A stretch of DNA of 64,000 nucleotides from Oharaeibacter diazotrophicus. Lineage in GTDB: Bacteria; Pseudomonadota; Alphaproteobacteria; Rhizobiales; Pleomorphomonadaceae. The notes below the pieces were generated by a model that worked only from the letters and a program-made list of their open reading frames with translations, was not told the origin of the DNA and made no database searches. Where the stretch lies: NCBI RefSeq assembly GCF_004362745.1, contig NZ_SNXY01000008.1, positions 310,001-374,000 on the forward strand, in the 5' to 3' direction. Below are positions 33,464 through 40,836 of the stretch, one piece after another (within the stretch, counting starts at the first letter, position 1; the number at the start of each line of letters is the position of its first letter). A program made the translations under genes and the position numbers.

Positions 33464-34353
33464 CGCCGCCTCGCGAACAGCAACAGCAGCGGAAAGGCCG
33501 CGAGGCCGGCGACGAAGGGGCCGAGGTCGCGGAAGCGCAGCGCCGTCAGCGCGGGATCGCGGTCGAGGCCGCCGCCGGCGCCGAGCCGGGCGAGCACCGG
33601 ATCGGCGGCGCGGGCCGGCGCTACGGCGGTGGCGAGCGGGGTCAGCGCGGAGACGTCGCCGGCGGCGCCCTCCCCGGCCGCGCCGTCGAGCGTCAGGACG
33701 AAGAGGCGGACGCCGGCGGCGGTCAGCCGTCCGGCCTCGGCGAGCGCGGCGCCGTCGACGCCACCGCCGTCGGTGACCAGGACGACGTCCGCGTCGCGCT
33801 CGCCGGCCAGCATCTCGCGGGCGAGGGCGAGGCCTGCGGCGGGGCGGCTGCCCTCGCCGGGCATGGTGCCCGGGCCGAGCACGGCGACGTCGCTCTGGAG
33901 GACGGCCGGATCGGCGGTCGGCGCGGCGACCTCGTAGGCCTCGCCGGCGTAGAGCAGCAGGCCGACCGGACGACCGCCGCCGGCGGCGAGCACGCTCGCG
34001 GCGGCCGCCTTGGCGTCGGCGAGCGCCGGGCCCTCGGCGACGGAGGGCGAGAGGTCGAGGGCGATCAGGATGGCGCCGCTCTCGACCAGCAGCGGCGCGT
34101 CGGAGCGCGGCACCGCCGGCCCGGCGAGGGCGATCCCGACCAACCCCGCGGCCAGGAGGGCGGCGACGCCGGCGCGGGGATCGCCGGCGCCGAGATGGCC
34201 GAGCCGGCGCATGGCGGCGAGGGTCGTCGGCGGCATCACCCGCTCCCAGCCGCCCGCCGGCGCGCCGCGGCGGCGGCTCCAGAGCGCGAGGAGCGCGAGG
34301 GCCGGCGGCACGAGCAGCCACCACGGCCGGAGCAGTACGAAGGCCTCGGTCAT
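33460..34353 (-). CDS. VWA-domain membrane protein (BatB-like)
   Basis: A 297-residue protein with two N-terminal membrane helices (residues about 8-28 and 62-82), a von Willebrand A domain with the metal site DLSPS (100-104; D-x-S-x-S kept), and a C-terminal helix followed by basic residues. This is the BatB topology. It overlaps both neighbours by 4 bases. VWA proteins in these operons are thought to work with MoxR ATPases to assemble or activate envelope targets. Confidence 0.85.
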   Translation of the reverse strand: MTEAFVLLRPWWLLVPPALALLALWSRRRGAPAGGWERVMPPTTLAAMRRLGHLGAGDPRAGVAALLAAGLVGIALAGPAVPRSDAPLLVESGAILIALDLSPSVAEGPALADAKAAAASVLAAGGGRPVGLLLYAGEAYEVAAPTADPAVLQSDVAVLGPGTMPGEGSRPAAGLALAREMLAGERDADVVLVTDGGGVDGAALAEAGRLTAAGVRLFVLTLDGAAGEGAAGDVSALTPLATAVAPARAADPVLARLGAGGGLDRDPALTALRFRDLGPFVAGLAAFPLLLLFARRR

Positions 34354-35291
34354 GCCGACCTCCTGAACGCGGCGAGCACGAGCAGCACGGCCGCGGCCGC
34401 CGCCGGAAAGGTCCAGAGCGGGCGGAAGGCGCGCACCGGCGGGCGGTCCATCGGATTGGGTTCGAGGTCGTCGAGGCTCGCCGCCATCGCCTCGAGGTCG
34501 GCCATGGTGCGGACGCGGAAGCTGGTGCCGCCGCCGGCCTCGGCGACGGCGCGCAGGGTGGCGGCGTCGACGGCGTCGCGCGAGCGCGGCGCGGTCTCGA
34601 GGTCCTCCGGGCCGAGGGCGATGGTGTGGATGCGGATGCCGTGGCGCGCGGCGAGCGCCGCGGCGTCGGTGGCCTCGACCTTGCCGGCGGTGTCGACGCC
34701 GTCGGACAGGAGCACGATCACCTTGGTGCGGGCGTCGCCGGCGACGAGGCGCTTGGCCGCGAGGCCGAGGCCGTCGGAAATGGCGGTGGAGCGGCCGGAG
34801 ATGCCGATCTGGGCACCCTCGATCGCCCGGGCGACGGCGTCGACGTCGAAGGTCGGCGGCTGCGCGACATAGGGGCGGTCGCCGAAGATGACGAGGCCGA
34901 CGCTGTCGCCGCGGCGCGCTGCGACGAAGCGCGCGGCGACCCGCTTGACCGCGTCGAGGCGCGACACCGGCTTGCCGTCGAGGGCGAAGTCCTCGGCGAC
35001 CATGCTGCCCGAAAGGTCGAGCGCGAGCACGATCTCTCGGCCGGAGGCGGTGACGACGGCGCGCTCGGCCGGCACCTCGGGCCCCGCCAGCGCGGCGACC
35101 AGCGCGACCCACGCCGCGGTGGCGAGGGCGAGGCCGAGGGCGTCGTCGCGCGCCGAGGCCGGCCGCGCGCCGGCAAAGGCGGCACCGGGCACCGCGAGCG
35201 CGGCCGCGGCGACACCGTCGCGTCGCATGAGCCGGCGGATCAGCAGCGGCAGCGGCAGCAGCAGCAGCGCGAGAGGAAAGGCGAGGCTCAT
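34350..35291 (-). CDS. VWA-domain membrane protein (BatA-like)
   Basis: A 313-residue protein with N-terminal helices (residues about 3-22 and 50-70), a complete MIDAS motif DLSGSM (92-97), the downstream Ser/Thr in SGRSTAISDGL and Asp in LLSDGVDT, and one C-terminal helix before a short basic tail. It precedes the BatB-like gene and follows a DUF4381 gene with ATGA overlaps. Metal-dependent ligand binding is expected. Confidence 0.88.
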   Translation of the reverse strand: MSLAFPLALLLLPLPLLIRRLMRRDGVAAAALAVPGAAFAGARPASARDDALGLALATAAWVALVAALAGPEVPAERAVVTASGREIVLALDLSGSMVAEDFALDGKPVSRLDAVKRVAARFVAARRGDSVGLVIFGDRPYVAQPPTFDVDAVARAIEGAQIGISGRSTAISDGLGLAAKRLVAGDARTKVIVLLSDGVDTAGKVEATDAAALAARHGIRIHTIALGPEDLETAPRSRDAVDAATLRAVAEAGGGTSFRVRTMADLEAMAASLDDLEPNPMDRPPVRAFRPLWTFPAAAAAVLLVLAAFRRSA

Positions 35292-35626
35292 CGGCGCCTC
35301 CGCTTGGCGGCGCGGGCGATCCGCTCGAAGGCGGCGTCGGCGATCGGCTCGCCGCGGTAGGCGACGCCGTGGAGCGCGGGCGGCAGGTGGCCGAGGAGGC
35401 GGGCGAGCGCGAGCGCCCGCTCGGCCGGTGGCAGGCCGCGGGTGGCTGCGAGGCGGGCGCGGAAGGACGGCCGGCGCGCCAGCAGCGGCGAGGCCGCCGC
35501 CGCGACCAGACCGGCGAGCACGAGGCCGGCGCCGAACAGGGCGAGGAGGTCGGCGGGGCCGAGGTCGAGCAGCGCCGGCGGCAGGCGGCCGGGCGGCAGG
35601 GCGGCGATCAGCTCGGACGGCGTCAT
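35288..35626 (-). CDS. DUF4381-like small membrane protein
   Basis: A 112-residue protein with one N-terminal transmembrane helix (GPADLLALFGAGLVLAGLVAAAAS) and a cytoplasmic tail (PAERALALARLLGHLPP...YRGEPIADAAFERIARAAK). Size, topology and the position between DUF58 and the first VWA gene match DUF4381 proteins of MoxR/Bat operons. It overlaps both neighbours by 4 bases. No biochemical function is known. Confidence 0.75.
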   Translation of the reverse strand: MTPSELIAALPPGRLPPALLDLGPADLLALFGAGLVLAGLVAAAASPLLARRPSFRARLAATRGLPPAERALALARLLGHLPPALHGVAYRGEPIADAAFERIARAAKRRRR

Positions 35627-36450
35627 GGCGCGATCGTCTCCAGGGCGACGTTGGCCCGGCCGAGGCGCGCGGCGAGGGCCGCGCGGTCGAACGGCGCGAG
35701 GCGGGCGAGGCGGACGAGGCCGCCGGCGCGGATCGGCAGCGCGGCGGCGGGCGGCGCGGTGTCGAGCGGATCGAGCGGCAGCAGCAGGGTGACGCGGCGC
35801 CGGCGGGCGAGACGGGCGAGCGCCGCCTCGTCGTCGGCGGCGACGCCGTCCGGGCCGGTCGCCAGCACGACCTCGGCGCCGGGCGGGGCGAGCCGCGCCG
35901 CGCGGGCGAGCGCCTCGCCGAGCGAACGGTCGGCGGCCGGTGCGGCGAGGGCGGCGTCGTGCTCGGCGGCGAACAGGCGGGCGATCGCGGCCATTTGCGA
36001 CACGCCGGTGCGCAGGCCGGTGGCGGCGACGCCATGGGCGCCGACCGCGAGCCCGGCCACCGATGCGCCGCGGGCGACGGCGCGCCAGCCGGCGCAGGCG
36101 AGGCCGCGGGCGCCGGCGACCGAGCGCAGCACCGCGCCGGTGCCCCACAGCATCGGCGCGCGAAAGTCGGCGAGGAGGACGAGACTGTCGTCGCGGTCCT
36201 CGTGGAAGCTGCGCACGTGCAGCGTGCCGGTGCGCGCGGTGGCGGCGACGTCGATGCGGCGGGCGTCGTCGCCGTCGGCAAAGGCGCGGATTTCGCGAAG
36301 GTCCATGCCCGCCCCGGGCGGCCGGCCGGCGACGGCGCCGGGTTTGCGCGTCGCCGGGCGCGCGCGGTCCGGCCCGGTCGACGCCTCGCGCAGCGCCAGC
36401 AGCTCGGCGGCCGAGAGGCGGATGCCGGGAACGTCGAGGACCGCGCTCAC
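35623..36450 (-). CDS. DUF58-domain protein of the MoxR/Bat operon
   Basis: A 275-residue cytoplasmic protein. The DUF58 signature DLREIRAFADGDDARRIDVAATARTGTLHVRSFHEDRDDSLVLL is intact at about residues 50-95, followed by a VWA-like fold without an obvious metal site. The start is GTG at 36450, overlapping the moxR stop as GTGA. In related operons DUF58 proteins co-occur with MoxR and are presumed partners. Confidence 0.87.
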   Translation of the reverse strand: MSAVLDVPGIRLSAAELLALREASTGPDRARPATRKPGAVAGRPPGAGMDLREIRAFADGDDARRIDVAATARTGTLHVRSFHEDRDDSLVLLADFRAPMLWGTGAVLRSVAGARGLACAGWRAVARGASVAGLAVGAHGVAATGLRTGVSQMAAIARLFAAEHDAALAAPAADRSLGEALARAARLAPPGAEVVLATGPDGVAADDEAALARLARRRRVTLLLPLDPLDTAPPAAALPIRAGGLVRLARLAPFDRAALAARLGRANVALETIAP

Positions 36451-37406
36451 CACGGCTCGACCCGCGCCAGGATGTCGGCGACGAGGCTGCGGCCGGTGCG
36501 GCCCTCGCCGACCGCCGCCCAGGTCGGGATCAGCCGGTGGGCGAGCGCGTCGGGGGCGAGCGCGACGGCGTCCTCCGGCAGCGCGTAGTCGCGGCCCTTC
36601 AGCCAGGCGCGCGCCTGCACCGCGGCGGCGAGCGCCAGCGTGCCGCGCGGCGAGATCGGGTGCTCGACCCATTCGGCGACCGCGCCGCCCGGCCGCGAGG
36701 CCATGACGAGGCGGACGATGAAATCCTTGAGCGCCGGGGCGAGGTGGACCTGCGCGGCCGAGGCCTTGGCGGCGATCAGCACGTCGGCGGCGAGCGGGTC
36801 GGCGGGAAGCGGCGGCGGCGCCATGCGCTCGGCGGAGACGAGGTCGAGGATGGCGCGCTCCTCCTCCGCCTGCGGCAGGCCGAGCGAGAGGTGGAGCAGG
36901 AAGCGGTCCATCTGCGCCTCGGGCAGCGGGAAGGTGCCCTCGTGCTCGATCGGGTTCTGGGTCGCCACCACCATGAAGGGCTCGGGCAGGCGCCGGGTGA
37001 CGCCGGCGGTGGTGACCTGCCCCTCGGCCATCGCCTCGAGCAGCGCCGACTGCACCTTGGGCGGGGCCCGGTTGATCTCGTCGACCAGCACCAGCGAATG
37101 GAACAGCGGACCGGGCACGAAGTCGAAGCCGCCGGTCTCGGGGCGGAACACCTGGGTGCCGGTGAGGTCGGCCGGCAGCAGGTCGGGCGTGCACTGGATG
37201 CGGGCGTGGCTGCCGGGCAGCGCCGCCGCGAGGCGCTTGACCGCGCGCGTCTTGGCGATGCCCGGCGGGCCCTCGATCAGCACGTGCCCGCCGGCGACCA
37301 GGGCGACCAGCAACCGCTCGACCATCTCGGCGTGGCCGACGAGGCCGCGCGCCACCGTCTCGCCGATCCGGGCGACCGGATGGGCCGGATGGGTCATGTC
37401 GTTCAT
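36447..37406 (-). CDS. MoxR-family AAA+ ATPase
   Basis: A 319-residue AAA+ chaperone-like ATPase: Walker A GPPGIAKT (46-53), Walker B LVLVDE (105-110) followed by INRAPPKVQSALLEAM, sensor-1 VATQNPIEHEGTFPLPEAQMDRF and a C-terminal lid ending in the WAAVGEGRTGRSLVADIL segment. MoxR proteins act with VWA partners in complex maturation. A strong GGAGGAG lies before the ATG at 37406. It begins the moxR-DUF58-DUF4381-VWA-VWA-TPR-BatD run and lies 89 bases after the histidine kinase. Confidence 0.93.
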   Translation of the reverse strand: MNDMTHPAHPVARIGETVARGLVGHAEMVERLLVALVAGGHVLIEGPPGIAKTRAVKRLAAALPGSHARIQCTPDLLPADLTGTQVFRPETGGFDFVPGPLFHSLVLVDEINRAPPKVQSALLEAMAEGQVTTAGVTRRLPEPFMVVATQNPIEHEGTFPLPEAQMDRFLLHLSLGLPQAEEERAILDLVSAERMAPPPLPADPLAADVLIAAKASAAQVHLAPALKDFIVRLVMASRPGGAVAEWVEHPISPRGTLALAAAVQARAWLKGRDYALPEDAVALAPDALAHRLIPTWAAVGEGRTGRSLVADILARVEPW

Positions 37407-37495
37407 GGGACGTCTCCTCCTGACCGCCAGCATCGGCCGGGAGGCGATCCCGCGAAAGAGACGACGTCCCGGGCGGGCCGGGAAGATCACCCGGG

Positions 37496-38821
37496 TCAGC
37501 GGGGAACCACCGCCGTCGCCACCATGCCCTTCGGGCCGGGCTCGAGGGTGAAGCGGCCGCCGAGGGCGTCGACCCGCTCGCGGATGCCGAGGAGGCCGTA
37601 GCCGTCGCCGGCCGCCGCCTCGGGCTTGGCGGTGCCGTCGTCGGTGGTGACGAGCGTCACGCTCTCGGCGACGTCGACGGCGAGCGCGACGCTCTTCGGC
37701 GCCCCGTGGCGGATCGCGTTGGTCAGGCACTCCTGCGCGATCCGGTAGAGGCTGAGGGCGAGGGCGTCGGGGACGGCGTCGAGGTCGCCGCGGCAGCGCA
37801 GCGAGAAGCGCACCGCCGGCATGCGGGCGCGCCAGCCGGCGACGAGGCGGTCGAGCGCCGGCTCGAGGCCGAGTTCGTCGAGGTCGGGCGGGCGCAGCCG
37901 CGACAGCTCGGCGCGCAGGTTGTCCATCATCTGCCCGGAGATCTCGGCGATGCGGGCGCCGTCGTGCGCCGTGGTCTCGCCGGACTGGGCGATCGCGGTC
38001 GCGAGTGCCCGGGTGGCGGTGAGGCACTGGCCGAACTCGTCGTGCAGTTCGCGGGCGAGGGCGCGGCGCTCGCTCTCCTGCACCGTGAACAGCCGCCGGG
38101 TCAGCTCGGTGCGGGTGTCGCGGGCCTCGCGCAGCGCGGCGGCGGTCTCGTTCAGCGCCTCGGCGAGGGCGTCGAACTCGGCGACGGCGAGGCGGGGCTG
38201 GCGGGTCGAGAAGTCGCCGGCGCGCAGGCGCTCGATGCCGCGCAGCACGAGGCGGAACGGCGCGAGCAGGCGCGCCACCATCAGCCCGGTGACGACGGCG
38301 CCGCCGATCGCCATGCCGACGGCGACGCGCATCAGGTCGCCGGTGCGGGCCCAGGCGCGGGAGACGACCACCGTGGCGTCGGGAATCGCGGTGACGCGGC
38401 CGTCGGCGGCGCGGCGCGAGCGCACCGGCACCGCGATCGGATCGGGCACGAGGCCGATGGCGTCCGCCAGCCGGACGAACCAGGCCGGCGTTGGGGCGTC
38501 GGCGGCGAGATAGGGGCCGCAGCGGCGGTGGGTCGGCAGGTCGGTGGCGCCGAACTCGACGCAGATGCCGGGCGCGATCAAAGTCCAGGCCGGGAACTGC
38601 TGCCAGTCGCGGAACACCGGCGTCGGCGCGACGCCGCCGAAGGCGAGGCCGACGAAGTCGGGGCGGGCGTCGATGGCACCGGCGACCCGGGTGGCGGTGA
38701 CGGTGGCGTCGGCGCGCGCCGCCCGGGCGGTGTCCCACAGCACCCAGCCGGCGGCAACCAGAACCGTGATCAGCCCGGCCGCGAGCACGCGCAGGACCAG
38801 CTGGGGCAGGAGGCCGCGCAT
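37496..38821 (-). CDS. NarL-type sensor histidine kinase (HisKA_3)
   Basis: A 441-residue membrane kinase: helix 1 at about residues 8-30, a periplasmic domain of about 130 residues with two Cys (87 and 101), helix 2 at about 165-187, HAMP, dimerisation box ERRALARELHDEFGQCL with His260, and an HATPase domain (AQECLTNAIRHG, TDDGTAKPE, GYGLLGIRERVDALGG). It overlaps its response regulator by one base. The same-strand moxR/bat genes follow after 89 bases, so the pair may regulate or be co-transcribed with them. Confidence 0.92.
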   Translation of the reverse strand: MRGLLPQLVLRVLAAGLITVLVAAGWVLWDTARAARADATVTATRVAGAIDARPDFVGLAFGGVAPTPVFRDWQQFPAWTLIAPGICVEFGATDLPTHRRCGPYLAADAPTPAWFVRLADAIGLVPDPIAVPVRSRRAADGRVTAIPDATVVVSRAWARTGDLMRVAVGMAIGGAVVTGLMVARLLAPFRLVLRGIERLRAGDFSTRQPRLAVAEFDALAEALNETAAALREARDTRTELTRRLFTVQESERRALARELHDEFGQCLTATRALATAIAQSGETTAHDGARIAEISGQMMDNLRAELSRLRPPDLDELGLEPALDRLVAGWRARMPAVRFSLRCRGDLDAVPDALALSLYRIAQECLTNAIRHGAPKSVALAVDVAESVTLVTTDDGTAKPEAAAGDGYGLLGIRERVDALGGRFTLEPGPKGMVATAVVPR

Positions 38822-39456
38822 CAGGGCGGCTCGGAAAAGCCGGCGCGCTGCGCCTTCAGCACGAGGTCGGCGTCGCCGGAGGCGCCGAGCTTGGCGCGGA
38901 TCTGCGACAGGTTGTTCTGGACGGTCTTGGAGGAGAGCCCGAGGTTGCGGGCGATCGAGCGGCCGTTCATGCCACGGGCGAACAGGCCGAGGATGTCGCG
39001 CTCGCGCGGGGTCAGGCTCGCGACCTCGTCGCCGGCGAGCGAGGTCTGCGCCAGTTCCTGCGCCATGTCGGAGGAGAGGGCGCGCCGGCCGGCCATCACC
39101 GCGGCGATGGCGCGGACGAGTTCCTCCGGCGGGCTGCTCTTGGAGACGAAGCCGCGCGCGCCGGCCGCCATCGCCTTGCGGGCGAAGACGGCGCCCTGGT
39201 GCATCGAGACCACGACGATCCTGACGCGCGGTTCGGTCGCCACCATGGCCTCGACGGCGGCGAGACCGCCGGCGCCGGGCATGGAGATGTCCATCAGCAC
39301 CACGTCTGGCGCGTGGGCGGCGAAGGCCGCGAGCGCGGCCTCGCCGTCGCCGGCCTCGGCGACCACGACGTGGCCGGGCTGGCGCTCGACGAGACGGCGG
39401 TAGCCCTCGCGCACGATCGGGTGATCGTCGACGAGGAGGATGCGGGTCGGGACCAT
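38821..39456 (-). CDS. LuxR/NarL-family response regulator
   Basis: A 211-residue regulator: receiver with Asp10/Asp11, phospho-acceptor Asp56, Ser84 and Lys106, and a C-terminal LuxR helix-turn-helix (LTPRERDILGLFARGMNGRSIARNLGLSSKTVQNNLSQIRAKLG). Start ATG 39456 is supported by the conserved RILLVDDHPIVREG. Its promoter region (39457-39717) is shared with the divergent sigma-54 operon. Confidence 0.93.
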   Translation of the reverse strand: MVPTRILLVDDHPIVREGYRRLVERQPGHVVVAEAGDGEAALAAFAAHAPDVVLMDISMPGAGGLAAVEAMVATEPRVRIVVVSMHQGAVFARKAMAAGARGFVSKSSPPEELVRAIAAVMAGRRALSSDMAQELAQTSLAGDEVASLTPRERDILGLFARGMNGRSIARNLGLSSKTVQNNLSQIRAKLGASGDADLVLKAQRAGFSEPP

Positions 39457-39547
39457 GGCGGGATCATACCCCGGCCCGCCGGGCCGGCAATCGGGCCGCA
39501 CCGTCGCAGCCGGTCGCCCCCGCAGATCGTACCCGAACGCGGATCCC

Positions 39548-39589
39548 ATGATGCGTTTTCGCATACGAAACGCTGCGCTACCGCATCAT
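39548..39589. promoter_or_regulatory. Palindromic upstream activating or operator sequence
   Basis: Outer arms ATGATGCG (39548-39555) and CGCATCAT (39582-39589) enclose a second symmetric core, TTTCGCATACGAAA (39557-39570), inside GCGTTT...AAACGC (39553-39573). It is centred about 115 bases before the predicted sigma-54 start point, the usual place for an enhancer bound by a bacterial enhancer-binding protein. It could also serve the divergent response-regulator gene. Confidence 0.55.
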
Positions 39590-39659
39590 TCGATCTTGCG
39601 AGTGCGGCGCGCACTTCGCTAGATCCTTGATCTTCCGTGGACTTCGGCGTGCGCGGCGG

Positions 39660-39674
39660 TGGCACGGCGCTTGC
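39660..39674 (+). promoter_or_regulatory. Sigma-54 (-24/-12) promoter
   Basis: TGGCACGGCGCTTGC matches the sigma-54 consensus TGGCACG-N4-TTGC at every defined base, with the GG and GC dinucleotides 10 bases apart as required. The start point would be near 39686, 32 bases before the PAS gene. The operon encodes its own sigma-54 activator, which supports the assignment. Confidence 0.82.
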
Positions 39675-39717
39675 CAACCATCCCCGTGCGACGCCCCGAC
39701 AGGGCGAAGGGACGACG

Positions 39718-40836
39718 ATGCGATCCGATGCTTGGCCGATCCGGGAACTCGCCGACGCGGCGATACTGGTCGACGTGGTCGACCGGGACGGCCGTCTCGT
39801 GTGGATGAACGCCGCCGAGGCGGCGCTGCTGCAGCGCGACGCTGCGGGCGTCGCGGTGGAGGACGTCTACGCCGACGGCTCGGCCGAGAGCCTGCGCGCC
39901 GTGCTCGCCGGCGGCGCCGCCCCCGCGGACGCCTCCGTGCTGTGGCTGCGCACGGCGCAGGGCCGCGAGGTGCCGGTGCTGGCGAGCCTCGTCCCGGACG
40001 GCGACGGCGGGCTGGTGGTGCTGAAGCAGCCGGCCGCGGCGGCCGCGGGCGTCGAGCAGGAGATCGGCGAGCGCGTCGAGATCCTGACCGAGATGATCGG
40101 CGAAGCCACCGACGCCTGCTGGTGCATCGAATTCCTGGTGCCGGTCGACACCACCATGGCCGAGGACGACGTCGTCGACGCCGTGTTCGGCCACCCGCAG
40201 CGCTGGCGCGCCTGCAACGAGGCGATGGCGCGGCTCTACGGCCTGCCGCCCGACCTCGACTTCAACGACCAGCCGGTGTCGCGCTACTTCCCGCGCTCGC
40301 CGGTCAACGAGGGCATGGTCCGGGCCCTGATCCGCGCCGGCTACCGGCTCGACCGCGCCGTCGCCGTCGACCACCGCCACGACGGCGAGGAAATGCTGGT
40401 CGAGAACGACTTCCGCGCCGCGATCCGCGGCGACCGGCTGGTGCGGCTCTGGGGCACGGTGCGCGACATCGGCCCGATGCGACGGCGCGAGGAGGAACTC
40501 GAGGCCCGTGCCGACGTGATGCTCGACGTCCTCAGCGCGGTTCCCGACCCGATCCTGGTGGTCGACGCCGACGGCCTGCTGATCGCGGCGAACCCGGCGG
40601 TGGAGCGGCTGTGGGGCTGGCCGGTCGAGCGCCTGCTCGGCGCGCCGGTCGGCAACCGGCTGGACGCCCGCGCGATCCGCGAGGCCGCCGAGACCGGCGG
40701 CCGGACCGACGTCGTCGTCGCCGGCGCCGGCACGTGGCGGATCCACGCCGCCCCGATCGAGGGCACGCGCCGGCGCTTCGTCGCCACGGCCCGTCCCGTC
40801 CGCGCCCGCCGCCCGGTCCGGGAGGCGGCGGAATGA
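39718..40836 (+). CDS. PAS-domain sensor protein without output domain
   Basis: A 372-residue cytoplasmic protein with three PAS-like segments: about residues 10-100 (AAILVDVVDRDGRLVWMNAAEAALL), 120-250 (CWCIEFLVP...RWRACNEAMARLYGLP, with VRLWGTVRDI) and 265-350 (PDPILVVDADGLLIAANPAVERLWG). No kinase, cyclase or DNA-binding domain is present. Its stop overlaps the AAA+ activator start by 4 bases, so it most likely passes a signal to that activator. ATG 39718 follows GAAGGGA and lies 32 bases after the predicted sigma-54 start point. Confidence 0.82.
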   Translation: MRSDAWPIRELADAAILVDVVDRDGRLVWMNAAEAALLQRDAAGVAVEDVYADGSAESLRAVLAGGAAPADASVLWLRTAQGREVPVLASLVPDGDGGLVVLKQPAAAAAGVEQEIGERVEILTEMIGEATDACWCIEFLVPVDTTMAEDDVVDAVFGHPQRWRACNEAMARLYGLPPDLDFNDQPVSRYFPRSPVNEGMVRALIRAGYRLDRAVAVDHRHDGEEMLVENDFRAAIRGDRLVRLWGTVRDIGPMRRREEELEARADVMLDVLSAVPDPILVVDADGLLIAANPAVERLWGWPVERLLGAPVGNRLDARAIREAAETGGRTDVVVAGAGTWRIHAAPIEGTRRRFVATARPVRARRPVREAAE

